Positions 1 to 6,837 of a stretch of DNA of 11,548 bases are shown here, in pieces. The position numbers and the translations under genes were made by a program. A model generated the notes under the pieces. It was not told the origin of the DNA, did not search any database, and worked only from the letters and a program-made list of their open reading frames with translations. The first letter of the stretch is position 1. Every line of letters begins with the position of its first letter. This DNA comes from an uncultured Roseburia sp. (GTDB lineage: Bacteria > Bacillota > Clostridia > Lachnospirales > Lachnospiraceae). The stretch is taken from the NCBI GenBank assembly GCA_947564765.1, contig CANODN010000042.1, forward strand, positions 1-11,548. The letters run 5' to 3'.

Positions 1-1
1 C

Positions 2-892
2 ATGGGGGACTACATCATGGATCTGATGAAAAAAGTAGAAAAGAAGAGCAATAAAATTGTCAGCTCCGAGAAATTCATCAAGGCCATGCGTAAGCTGTAT
101 AAGAAAAATGCAGAGCAGATCACATCCGAGTTGGATTTGTCTAATGAAAATGATCCGCTTTTGATTCTTTATATCGTGATTTATACCAGAATTGCAGAAG
201 AATTAAATGCAGAGGAGATTTGGGCGCCGGGTGTAAATGTCAGTGACGGTATGGCTTACGATTATGCAGAACGTCATCGGATCATCCGGCCGACGCATAA
301 TTTTGACGAGGATATTCTTTCCGCAGCCAAAGAGCTTTCCAAGCGCTATGAAAGCTTTTCTCCCCATATTGATGCATTGACGGGTATGTCGGTACTGGTA
401 TTTGACGCCATGAAGAAGGTACACGGCATGGGAAAAAGAGAACGATTGCTTTTACAGACTGCGGCGATTCTCCATGACTGCGGCAAATATGTCAGTCTGG
501 CCCATGGACCGGAGTGTGCATATCATATTATCATGGAGTCCGAGATTATCGGGTTGTCTCATTTGGAACGGGAAATTGTAGCCTGTGCCGTTTTGTATAA
601 TACATATCCTCTGGAGGATTATGAAGAGCTTGCAGACAGACTGGACCATGACAGCTATATGACAGTGGCGAAGCTTTCTGCCATTCTTCGGGTATCCAAT
701 GCCATGGACCGGAGCCATAAACAGAAATTTAAAAATGTAAAGGCAGCAGTCCGAAAGAAGGAATTGGTAATTACCATTGAAACAGTGGACAATATTATTC
801 TGGAAAAAGGGTTATTTTCGGTAAAAGCAGAGTTTTTTGAGCGAGTGTTTGGTATCAAACCGGTCATCCGGGAAAAGAGAATCTATAATTAG
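2..892 (+). CDS. ppx: Exopolyphosphatase (Ppx/GppA family), C-terminal part with HD domain, 5' end outside window
   Basis: The family removes terminal phosphates from inorganic polyphosphate (or pppGpp) in the cytoplasm. The visible 296 residues run open from the window edge, so the N-terminal actin-like ATPase lobes lie upstream and the first ATG here is not a trustworthy start. The end of the Ppx core shows as WAPGVNVSDGMAYDYAE (residues 74-90), the conserved segment that closes the second lobe. An HD-type helical domain follows, with HGMGKRERLLL at 141-151, HDCGK at 158-162 and LRVSNAMDRSH at 229-239. Ppx proteins are usually about 500 residues, so roughly 200 are missing to the left. The stop is 12 bases before ppk1, whose Shine-Dalgarno sequence overlaps it, which indicates co-transcription. 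Pairing a polyphosphate-degrading enzyme with the kinase is a common arrangement. The family is confident; whether the substrate is polyphosphate or guanosine pentaphosphate cannot be told here. Confidence 0.85.
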   Translation: MGDYIMDLMKKVEKKSNKIVSSEKFIKAMRKLYKKNAEQITSELDLSNENDPLLILYIVIYTRIAEELNAEEIWAPGVNVSDGMAYDYAERHRIIRPTHNFDEDILSAAKELSKRYESFSPHIDALTGMSVLVFDAMKKVHGMGKRERLLLQTAAILHDCGKYVSLAHGPECAYHIIMESEIIGLSHLEREIVACAVLYNTYPLEDYEELADRLDHDSYMTVAKLSAILRVSNAMDRSHKQKFKNVKAAVRKKELVITIETVDNIILEKGLFSVKAEFFERVFGIKPVIREKRIYN

Positions 893-904
893 AGGTGACA
901 GAAA

Positions 905-3034
905 ATGGAAAAAGAAAAGATGTTTACAAATCCGGAAAATTATGAAAACAGAGAATTAAGCTGGCTGAAGTTTAACGGACGTGTATTAAATGAGGCGCGG
1001 GATAAGACGATTCCCTTGTTGGAAAGGCTGAAATTTGTCGGAATCACCTCCTCCAATCTGGACGAATTTTTTATGGTCAGGGTGGCATCTTTAAAGGATA
1101 TGGTACATGCCGGTTATAAGAAAAAGGATATTGCGGGAATGACAGCAACAGAGCAGTTAGAGGCGATCAATACGGCTACCAGATCATTGGTGGATACCCA
1201 GTATTCTACCTACAACCGTTCGCTGCTGCCTCTGTTAAAAGCAAGAAATATTGAGATCATCCAGGCCCATGAGGATTTGAATGAGGAGCAGGCGGCCTTT
1301 GCCGATGCCTATTTTGAAGAGACGGTGTATCCTGTTTTAACGCCTATGGCGTTGGATGCATCCAGACCGTTTCCGCTGATCCGCAATAAAACCTTAAATA
1401 TAGCGGCATTGATCAAACGAAAGGGAACAGACGAAAAAGAAATTCAGTTTGCAACGGTGCAGGTGCCCTCCGTACTGCCGAGAATTGTGGAGATTCCTTC
1501 GGAAAAAGAAGGCGGACGGACCTTTCTTTTGTTAGAACAGATCATTGAGCGGAATATTTCCAAGCTGTTTCTGAATTTTAAGGTAGCCTGTGCCTATCCA
1601 TACCGGATCATGCGGAATGCAGATCTTCCCATAGATGAGGATGAAGCGGCGGATCTGTTAAAAGAGATTCAAAAGCAGTTGAAAAAAAGGCAGTGGGGCG
1701 AGGTGATCCGTCTGGAAGTGGAAGAGGGAGTGGACGATCAGCTGCTTTCCATTTTAAAGAAGGAACTGAATGTAAAATCCGAGGATGTCTTTGAGATTAA
1801 CGGACCGATTGACCTTACCTTTGTGATGAAGCTTTACGACCTGGCAGATTGTGATGATCTGCGTTACAAAAAATACCAGCCCCAGAGAGTACCGCAGATT
1901 GAGCCGGGAGAAGATATTTTTGCAGCAATCCGAAATGGGGATATTTTGATGCATCATCCGTATCAGACCTTTGATCCCGTCGTGGATTTTATCCGTCAGG
2001 CTTCTGTGGACCCGGAAGTGCTTGCAATCAAACAGACACTGTATCGGGTCAGCGGCAATTCTCCGATTATTTCTTCTCTGGCCCAGGCGGCAGAAAACGG
2101 AAAGCAGGTAACGGTACTGGTAGAGCTGAAGGCTCGTTTTGACGAAGAGCATAATATTGTATGGGCCAAAAAATTAGAGCAGGCGGGATGTCATGTCATT
2201 TATGGTCTGGTGGGTCTGAAAACCCACAGTAAGATTGCGCTGGTGGTACGCAGGGAAGAGGACGGGATTCGCAGATATGTACATCTGGGAACCGGCAATT
2301 ACAACGATTCTACCGCAAAGCTTTATACGGACTGCGGTATTTTTACCTGTTCCGAAGCAGTGGGAGAGGATGCAACGGCAGTATTTAATATGCTTTCCGG
2401 TTATTCGGAGCCTCTGTCCTGGAATTGCCTGTCGGTAGCGCCGATCTGGCTGAGAAAGAAGTTTCTAAAATTAATCAACAGAGAAACGAAGCATGCAAAA
2501 GAGGGCAGGGAAGGAAAGATCATTGCAAAGATGAATTCTCTTTGTGACAAAGACATTATTGCCGCTTTGTATGAGGCGTCTGCAGCAGGCGTACAAATCG
2601 ATCTGATTGTAAGAGGAATCTGTTGTTTGAAAGTTGGAATTCCGGGAATCAGTGAAAACATCAGAGTCCGTTCTATTGTAGGCAATTTCTTAGAGCACAG
2701 CCGGATTTTCTATTTTTACAATGACGGCAGACCGGAGCTTTTTATGGGAAGCGCAGACTGGATGCCCCGTAATTTAGACCGCCGGGTGGAAATCCTGTTT
2801 CCGGTAGAAAACGAAGAAATTCAAAAGAGCGTATATCACATTCTGGATGTGGAGCTTAAGGATAATGTAAAAGCACATATTTTAAAGGAAAACGGCAAAT
2901 ACGAAAAAGTAGACAAACGGGGTAAGGTTCTTGTCAATTCTCAGGATCAGTTCTGCAAAGAGGCAAAAATCAAAAAGCCGAAGGATAAGGGGAAATATCA
3001 GGAAAGAGTGTTCATTCCGGCAGAACCGGTATAG
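905..3034 (+). CDS. ppk1: Polyphosphate kinase 1
   Basis: This enzyme reversibly polymerises the gamma-phosphate of ATP into long-chain polyphosphate through a phosphohistidine intermediate. At 709 residues it is full length for PPK1. The N-terminal domain opens with ENRELSWLKFNGRVL (14-28) and SSNLDEFFMVRVASLKD (49-65). The two phospholipase-D-like catalytic domains carry KTHSK with H441, which matches the autophosphorylated histidine of the E. coli enzyme. YVHLGTGNYN follows at 458-467, and FLEHSRIFYF at 595-604 has H598 in the place of the second essential histidine. VLVELKARFDEE lies at 404-415. The ATG at 905 is preceded by AGAGGTGA with about 8 bases spacing. A later ATG at codon 6 is less well placed. 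It lies between the Ppx-like gene (12-base gap) and the HAD phosphatase (26-base gap) and is probably in one operon with both. No key residue appears to be missing. Confidence 0.97.
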   Translation: MEKEKMFTNPENYENRELSWLKFNGRVLNEARDKTIPLLERLKFVGITSSNLDEFFMVRVASLKDMVHAGYKKKDIAGMTATEQLEAINTATRSLVDTQYSTYNRSLLPLLKARNIEIIQAHEDLNEEQAAFADAYFEETVYPVLTPMALDASRPFPLIRNKTLNIAALIKRKGTDEKEIQFATVQVPSVLPRIVEIPSEKEGGRTFLLLEQIIERNISKLFLNFKVACAYPYRIMRNADLPIDEDEAADLLKEIQKQLKKRQWGEVIRLEVEEGVDDQLLSILKKELNVKSEDVFEINGPIDLTFVMKLYDLADCDDLRYKKYQPQRVPQIEPGEDIFAAIRNGDILMHHPYQTFDPVVDFIRQASVDPEVLAIKQTLYRVSGNSPIISSLAQAAENGKQVTVLVELKARFDEEHNIVWAKKLEQAGCHVIYGLVGLKTHSKIALVVRREEDGIRRYVHLGTGNYNDSTAKLYTDCGIFTCSEAVGEDATAVFNMLSGYSEPLSWNCLSVAPIWLRKKFLKLINRETKHAKEGREGKIIAKMNSLCDKDIIAALYEASAAGVQIDLIVRGICCLKVGIPGISENIRVRSIVGNFLEHSRIFYFYNDGRPELFMGSADWMPRNLDRRVEILFPVENEEIQKSVYHILDVELKDNVKAHILKENGKYEKVDKRGKVLVNSQDQFCKEAKIKKPKDKGKYQERVFIPAEPV

Positions 3035-3060
3035 GGCGTGGCAGAAAAGGAGACGTTTGT

Positions 3061-3900
3061 ATGAAGAAGGGCAGAATACTTTTTACGGATATAGACGGAA
3101 CACTGCTGTCAGATGATATGATGGTTTCTGCCGGGAACCGCAGGGCAATTGAAAAAGCGTTAGAACATGAGAATTATGTGGTTGCGGCAACGGGCAGGCC
3201 GATCAAGAGCGGAAAAGCCGTTGTAGAAAAGCTTGGACTGACAATGCCGGGCTGCTATATGATCGCCTTTAACGGTTCTGTTTTGTATGACTGCCATGCA
3301 GACAGGATTTTATATGAAGAGACGATTCCGATTCCCTATGTGCGGAGACTTTTTAAAGAGGCACAAAAGGCAGGCCTATATATTCAGACTTATGATAAGA
3401 CCGATATTCTGACAGAGCGGCAGACCAGGGAGCTGGAATATTATTCCGGGCGGACGGGAATGTCCTATAAGCTGATGCCGAATCTGCAGGAGAATCTTTC
3501 CCAGGAGCCTTATAAAGCCCTTTTGATTGATTTGGAAAGCCGCCAGAAGCTTGCGGATTTTCAAAAGGCAAATGAATCCTGGACAAAAGGTATATTGAAC
3601 AGTTTTTTTTCCAATGATGCATATCTGGAGTATTGTCCGGCCGATGTGAATAAAGGCTCTGCGATCCAGCGGCTGTGCAGTCTTTTGGACATTCCCATAG
3701 AGTATACGGTCGCAGTGGGAGATGAATGGAATGATATTTCTATGATACAGGCTGCACATATTGGCGTTGCCGTAAAAAATGCGGTTGCGGCAGCAAAGGA
3801 AGCGGCGGATTATGTGACGGAGCGGGATAATGATCATGATGCGGTGGCAGAAGTGATTGAGAAGTTTTTGTTTGGCAATTGGATAGACTTTGCAGTTTAG
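3061..3900 (+). CDS. Cof-type HAD-IIB family phosphatase
   Basis: A haloacid-dehalogenase superfamily hydrolase of the Cof/YidA type (279 residues, normal length). These cytoplasmic magnesium-dependent enzymes dephosphorylate sugar phosphates, flavin precursors or related metabolites; the substrate cannot be read from sequence. All four HAD motifs are visible: motif I DIDGTLL at 10-16 (nucleophile D10, acid/base D12), motif II T44 in AATGRP, motif III K198 in VNKGSAI, and motif IV GDEWNDISMI at 220-229, with the Cof cap domain between motifs II and III. The motif IV spelling with W instead of the usual E or N is mildly unusual and harmless to the pattern. The start has a good AAAGGAGA seven bases upstream. 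It follows ppk1 by 26 bases and is probably its operon partner, although a direct role in polyphosphate metabolism is only a guess from position. Confidence 0.92.
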   Translation: MKKGRILFTDIDGTLLSDDMMVSAGNRRAIEKALEHENYVVAATGRPIKSGKAVVEKLGLTMPGCYMIAFNGSVLYDCHADRILYEETIPIPYVRRLFKEAQKAGLYIQTYDKTDILTERQTRELEYYSGRTGMSYKLMPNLQENLSQEPYKALLIDLESRQKLADFQKANESWTKGILNSFFSNDAYLEYCPADVNKGSAIQRLCSLLDIPIEYTVAVGDEWNDISMIQAAHIGVAVKNAVAAAKEAADYVTERDNDHDAVAEVIEKFLFGNWIDFAV

Positions 3901-3912
3901 CTGTGATATACT
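3884..3912 (+). promoter_or_regulatory. Predicted sigma-A promoter of the 63-residue protein gene
   Basis: TAGACT (3884-3889, 4/6 to TTGACA), a 17-base spacer and TATACT (3907-3912, 5/6 to TATAAT), with TG at 3904-3905 giving an extended -10. The -35 box lies inside the last codons of the HAD gene. Transcription would start near 3919, about 45 bases before the ATG. The spacing is ideal, but this is a by-eye match only. Confidence 0.5.
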
Positions 3913-3964
3913 TGTATTGTAATCATATAGAATTCAAACCGCAGTACAGAAAGCAGGTGATCTT

Positions 3965-4156
3965 ATGCCATCAGGTATCGAAGTAACAAAGGCAGCTCTT
4001 GATGATTTTTCAAAAGTTCAGCGCCGCATGCTTTTAGCAAAAAAAGAAAACGCTGTAGAAACATATGCTGATTTGAAAGAAGAGTATTTAACGTTGAAAG
4101 CATTGTTAAATGTTTCAGGTGTTAACTTAACAGAAATTGACAAAATAAAAGAATAA
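3965..4156 (+). CDS. Small conserved-looking protein of unknown function (63 aa)
   Basis: I do not recognise a named family. The product is 63 residues, charged and almost neutral overall (about 10 basic, 11 acidic residues), with no signal peptide, membrane segment or cysteine. It reads as an all-helical protein: a first amphipathic stretch from about 5 to 30 containing FSKVQRRMLLAKKE, and a second from 31 to 49 (YADLKEEYLTLKALL), then a short tail. The reading frame has a proper AGGTGA ribosome binding site at 3955-3960, four bases before the ATG, a tandem TAATAA stop, a candidate promoter just upstream and a strong terminator 19 bases after the stop. It is therefore probably a separately transcribed, real gene rather than a chance frame. 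A regulator partner, toxin or ribosome-associated factor are all possible and none is supported. The PHP gene beyond the terminator points the other way and is not an operon partner. Confidence 0.72.
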   Translation: MPSGIEVTKAALDDFSKVQRRMLLAKKENAVETYADLKEEYLTLKALLNVSGVNLTEIDKIKE

Positions 4157-4174
4157 TAATCCAATGCAGGAATC

Positions 4175-4222
4175 AAAAAGGTGCAGAGCCAGTGATCACA
4201 ACACAAGACTCTGCACCTTTTT
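4175..4222. terminator. Bidirectional intrinsic terminator between convergent genes
   Basis: A perfect 14-bp inverted repeat, AAAAAGGTGCAGAG (4175-4188) against CTCTGCACCTTTTT (4209-4222), with a 20-base loop. A five-base T run follows the GC-rich stem in both directions, so it can end both the 63-residue gene on the plus strand and the PHP gene on the minus strand. The loop contains the 8-base palindrome GTGATCAC. Confidence 0.92.
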
Positions 4223-4236
4223 ATAAAATGATTTTA

Positions 4237-5085
4237 TCAGGAGATATCGATCCTTAGCTCCTCCAAAAATGCATAAGGCACGGCCAGTTTTCCGGTGCCC
4301 TTTCCCAATTGAATATGCGGCTTGTTGCTTCCATGGAAATCAGAACCTCCGGAAAGCTTTAATCCGTATTCCTTTGCCAGACTGCGGATATAACGCTCGT
4401 CTCCCGGCTGATACGTGGAATAAAGAGCTTCGATTCCCTCCAGGCCGCATTCTGTGCAGTCTGTGATCAGTTCTCTGAGTCTCTGGTCACTCAAATGGTA
4501 AAGAACGGGATGGGCCAGTATCGCTTTGCCGCCTGCATGGTGAATCAGTGCAATTGCTTCCTGGGGAGATATTTTTTCCCTGGGGACATTACAGCGGCAT
4601 CCGTCGCCGATATATTTTTCAAAGGCTTCGGATATAGATTTGATATATCCCTTGTCCAGTAAAAATCTGGCAACATGGGCTCTTGTCAAAACAGCGTCCG
4701 GAAACATTTCCTGCAGCGCTTCTTTCGTAATATCGAACCCTTCCTTCCGAAGCAGTTCATACATCTTCAGATTCCGGTTTTTGCGGTTGTCGCGGAATTT
4801 TGTAAGGTGCTCTAAAAGCCTGGGATTTGTCTCATCCAAAAACAGACCCACCATATGGATTTCTTTGTCCTTATATTCCGTGGAAAGCTCCACGCCGGGA
4901 ATCAGTTCCACGCCGGCGTCTTTGGCGGCTGTTTTGGCTTCGGCGATACCGTCTACGGTATCATGGTCTGTCAATGCAAAAGCGAGAAGCCCTTGCTTTA
5001 CTGCTTCCGCAGCCAGCTCCGTTGGAGTCAGGGTACCGTCGGAGGCGGTAGAATGTACGTGCAGATCTATTTGTCCTGTTTTCAT
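4237..5085 (-). CDS. PHP-domain phosphoesterase, RNase AM/TrpH (YciV)-like
   Basis: A 282-residue polymerase-and-histidinol-phosphatase (PHP) domain protein, the full length of the YciV/TrpH group. Characterised relatives hydrolyse 3',5'-nucleoside bisphosphates and trim the 5' ends of small RNAs in a metal-dependent way; that activity is inferred here from family. The metal-site residues are all present: HVH at 9-11, D16, DHD at 40-42, E66 in GVELST, H77, RAH at 135-137, H192 in AHP and DFH at 249-251. The insertion domain between about 100 and 175 is typical of the group. The ATG at 5085 is preceded by AAGGAGA with 9 bases spacing. It is transcribed alone, divergent from the response regulator and convergent with the small 63-residue gene, sharing the terminator with the latter. 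Other PHP phosphatases such as HisK-type are less likely because the catalytic spacing follows the YciV pattern. Confidence 0.9.
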   Translation of the reverse strand: MKTGQIDLHVHSTASDGTLTPTELAAEAVKQGLLAFALTDHDTVDGIAEAKTAAKDAGVELIPGVELSTEYKDKEIHMVGLFLDETNPRLLEHLTKFRDNRKNRNLKMYELLRKEGFDITKEALQEMFPDAVLTRAHVARFLLDKGYIKSISEAFEKYIGDGCRCNVPREKISPQEAIALIHHAGGKAILAHPVLYHLSDQRLRELITDCTECGLEGIEALYSTYQPGDERYIRSLAKEYGLKLSGGSDFHGSNKPHIQLGKGTGKLAVPYAFLEELRIDIS

Positions 5086-5211
5086 AATAAAAAATCTCCT
5101 TTATGTTTGGATTGTTATAAGTATTAGCTTTGAATGGAACGATAATTTATTATAAAGGAATTATTGTTAAAATACAACTGGATTGAAAGGAATCAGCGGA
5201 AAGGATAAAAA
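5086..5211. promoter_or_regulatory. Divergent intergenic region with probable promoters for the PHP gene and the two-component operon
   Basis: A 126-base AT-rich gap between outward-facing genes must hold a promoter for each. On the plus strand a weak candidate is TTGAAT (5130-5135) with TATAAA (5151-5156), spacer 15. On the minus strand the sequence around 5115-5127 offers only poor -10 matches. The ribosome binding sites are clear: AAGGAGA on the minus strand at 5095-5101, and GGAAAGGA at 5198-5205 for the regulator. No strong operator-like repeat is evident. Confidence 0.35.
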
Positions 5212-5889
5212 ATGAATGCAGAAATTTATTATGTGGAGGATGATTTGGTAATTGCGGAAAGCGTAAAAGAATATTTTCTGCAGAGGGATATGAATGTGAC
5301 CATTCTTTCTTCCGCAGCCGGGGCAAAGGAAATTTTGTTGAAAAAACAACCGGATATGATTTTGCTTGATTGGAGCCTGCCGGATGAAAGCGGCATTATG
5401 CTTTGTGAATGGATACGGAAACGGTTTGCAGAAGAGATTCCGGTTTTGTTTTTGACGGTAAAAGGGGAGACGGCGGATGTTGTGAAGGGATTTGGGAGCG
5501 GAGCAGATGATTATCTGGTAAAGCCATTTGAACTGGAGGTATTACATTCCCGTGTTTTAGCGGTTTTAAGAAGAATGAGGAAACCAGAGAGAAGGGAATT
5601 GTATTGCGACCGGATTTGTCTGGATAAGAAGAAAACGGTTGTTTATGCAGAGGAAGAGGAGGTTTCCTTGACTCCTCTGGAGTACAGAGTACTGCTGTAT
5701 CTTATGGAGCACAAAGGCCAGACGGTTACCAGGCAGAGGCTTTTGGAGGAAATCTGGGATGTGAACGGAAATTATGTAAATGACAATACGCTGACGGTGA
5801 CAATGAAGAGACTGCGGGAAAAATTCCAAAATCCTGCCTGTATTAAGACAGTCCGAAGCTTTGGATACCGTATGGAGGATACCCTATGA
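5212..5889 (+). CDS. OmpR/PhoB-family response regulator
   Basis: A 225-residue DNA-binding response regulator. The receiver domain (1-120) has the acidic pair E9-D10-D11, phospho-acceptor D53 in LLDWSLPD, T82 and K104 in the KPF motif, so it should be phosphorylated normally. A linker leads to a winged-helix effector domain at about 127-222, with SLTPLEYRVLLYLMEH (152-167), the recognition-helix region NDNTLTVTMKRLREKF (190-205) and the closing SFGYRM (216-221). The only plausible start is the ATG at 5212, preceded by GGAAAGGA. Its stop overlaps the kinase start as ATGA, so the two are translationally coupled. Because an ABC transporter follows, and a direct repeat of the type bound by this family lies before it, the most likely target is that transporter. 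The arrangement resembles the Bce-type antimicrobial peptide response modules of Firmicutes, but the stimulus is unknown. Confidence 0.95.
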   Translation: MNAEIYYVEDDLVIAESVKEYFLQRDMNVTILSSAAGAKEILLKKQPDMILLDWSLPDESGIMLCEWIRKRFAEEIPVLFLTVKGETADVVKGFGSGADDYLVKPFELEVLHSRVLAVLRRMRKPERRELYCDRICLDKKKTVVYAEEEEVSLTPLEYRVLLYLMEHKGQTVTRQRLLEEIWDVNGNYVNDNTLTVTMKRLREKFQNPACIKTVRSFGYRMEDTL

Positions 5890-6716
5890 TCCGGAAAAAA
5901 CGAAAGCGGATAGAAGAATTGACGGCTTATTTAGAAGAAGTGAATATTGGAGGAACGGCGAGCATCCTGCAGGCAAAGGAAGATGAATTTTCTATGCTGC
6001 AGGATGAAATTTATAAAACGGTAACAACGCTGTATCAGACAAAAGAAGACGCACTTTTGGCAAAACAAAATTATGCCGATCATCTTGCCAATATTTCCCA
6101 TCAGCTGAAAACGCCGATTACAGCGGCGCTTTGTTCGTTGGAGCTTTTAAAAGAAGCATCGCCTTCCGTTTATGCGGATCAGGCAATCGGCCAGCTTATA
6201 CGGTTAAAGGATCTGGGAGAGGCGCTTTTGACGATTTCCAGAATTGATTCCGGTACGCTTACGTTGGAACGAAAGCTCATAGATGTCTATACGCTGCTGA
6301 ACCTTGCGGCAGATAATCTGTATTATCCGGCAGAGGAAAAACATGTGACGATTCAAATCAAAGATTCCGGCAGCAGGATGTTTATGGGCGACATGGAGTG
6401 GAGCATGGAAGCCTGCCTGAATCTGATGAAAAACTGTATCGAGCATTCTCCGGAGCATGGGACTGTTTACTGCGAATATTCCCAAAATCCTCTGTATACG
6501 GAAATTTTAATTCAGGATGAGGGAAGCGGTTTTGACAAAGAAGATTTAAAATATATTTTTAAGCGGTTTTATCGCGGGAAAAATGCAAATGGCAGCGGAA
6601 TCGGAATCGGCCTGTCATTGGCAAAATCCGTTTTTGAGATGCAGAACGGGACGGTAACGGCCAGAAATCTGCCGGATGGGGGCGCCTGCTTTGAAATCAG
6701 AATTTATTGTCACTGA
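5886..6716 (+). CDS. Sensor histidine kinase lacking membrane segments
   Basis: A 276-residue histidine kinase with every catalytic box. The DHp helix carries H72 in ANISHQLKTP. The N box is NLMKNCIEHS (179-188), G1 is DEGSGF (211-216), the F box is IFKRFYRG (224-231) and G2 is GSGIGIGLSLAK (236-247). Upstream is only a charged helical linker of about 60 residues (KKRKRIEELTAYLEEV at its start), similar to the stretch that follows the membrane anchor in related kinases. There is no hydrophobic segment, so the protein appears cytoplasmic. The start is firm: GGAGGA at 5874-5879 lies six bases before the ATG, and the frame upstream is closed by TAA at 5844-5846, leaving no room for a membrane domain. 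The ATGA overlap couples it to the response regulator. It probably phosphorylates that regulator in answer to a partner protein, perhaps the neighbouring permease. Confidence 0.93.
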   Translation: MIRKKRKRIEELTAYLEEVNIGGTASILQAKEDEFSMLQDEIYKTVTTLYQTKEDALLAKQNYADHLANISHQLKTPITAALCSLELLKEASPSVYADQAIGQLIRLKDLGEALLTISRIDSGTLTLERKLIDVYTLLNLAADNLYYPAEEKHVTIQIKDSGSRMFMGDMEWSMEACLNLMKNCIEHSPEHGTVYCEYSQNPLYTEILIQDEGSGFDKEDLKYIFKRFYRGKNANGSGIGIGLSLAKSVFEMQNGTVTARNLPDGGACFEIRIYCH

Positions 6717-6740
6717 CCTGTCACTTTCGATTGCTATAAT
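6708..6740 (+). promoter_or_regulatory. Predicted response-regulator operator and promoter of the ABC transporter operon
   Basis: TGTCACT occurs at 6708-6714 and again at 6719-6725, exactly 11 bases apart, the helical-turn period at which OmpR/PhoB-family dimers bind direct repeats. A perfect TATAAT follows at 6735-6740, nine bases after the second copy, with no recognisable -35 hexamer 17 bases upstream. That is the geometry of activator-dependent pho-box promoters. The first copy overlaps the last codons and stop of the kinase gene. Transcription would begin near 6747. Confidence 0.6.
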
Positions 6741-6745
6741 GAATT

Positions 6746-6776
6746 TGCGCTGAAAGACGCGCAGTAATAAGGAAAT
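6746..6776 (+). repeat. Leader repeat copy 1 (hairpin plus Shine-Dalgarno-like tail)
   Basis: A 31-base unit matching copy 2 at 29 of 31 positions. It starts with the inverted repeat TGCGC-N8-GCGCA (6746-6763) and ends in TAATAAGGAAAT, which looks like a ribosome binding site but has no start codon at a usable distance. It sits at the predicted 5' end of the transporter mRNA. Confidence 0.8.
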
Positions 6777-6789
6777 ACCCTCCGGGTAT
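6775..6789 (+). other. Small hairpin between the leader repeats
   Basis: ATACCC (6775-6780), loop TCC, GGGTAT (6784-6789); the flanking AAGG and CCTT (6769-6772 and 6791-6794) can extend the stem past a small internal loop. It is followed by CTTTAT rather than a T run, so it is a weak candidate for an attenuator. Its role is unknown. Confidence 0.4.
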
Positions 6790-6796
6790 CCCTTTA

Positions 6797-6827
6797 TGCG
6801 CTGAAAGACGCGCAATAATAAGGAGAT
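6797..6827 (+). repeat. Leader repeat copy 2, containing the functional ribosome binding site
   Basis: Second copy of the 31-base unit, 51 bases after the first. The inverted repeat TGCGC-N8-GCGCA spans 6797-6814 and the tail reads AATAAGGAGAT, providing the AAGGAG (6820-6825) that serves the ATPase gene. The hairpin ends only five bases before that site, so folding could affect access of ribosomes. Confidence 0.8.
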
Positions 6828-6837
6828 GAAACAAGTT

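Noticed and set aside
3376..3837. A 153-codon open frame on the minus strand
   Set aside because: Antisense to the HAD phosphatase, no ribosome binding site, no recognisable domain.
4640..5155. A 171-codon open frame on the plus strand
   Set aside because: It is antisense to the PHP gene, whose metal-site motifs are all intact, and has serine/arginine-rich low-information sequence typical of a shadow frame.
6796..6804. ATG CGC TGA mini-frame in the transporter leader
   Set aside because: Two codons only, no properly spaced ribosome binding site; most likely chance.
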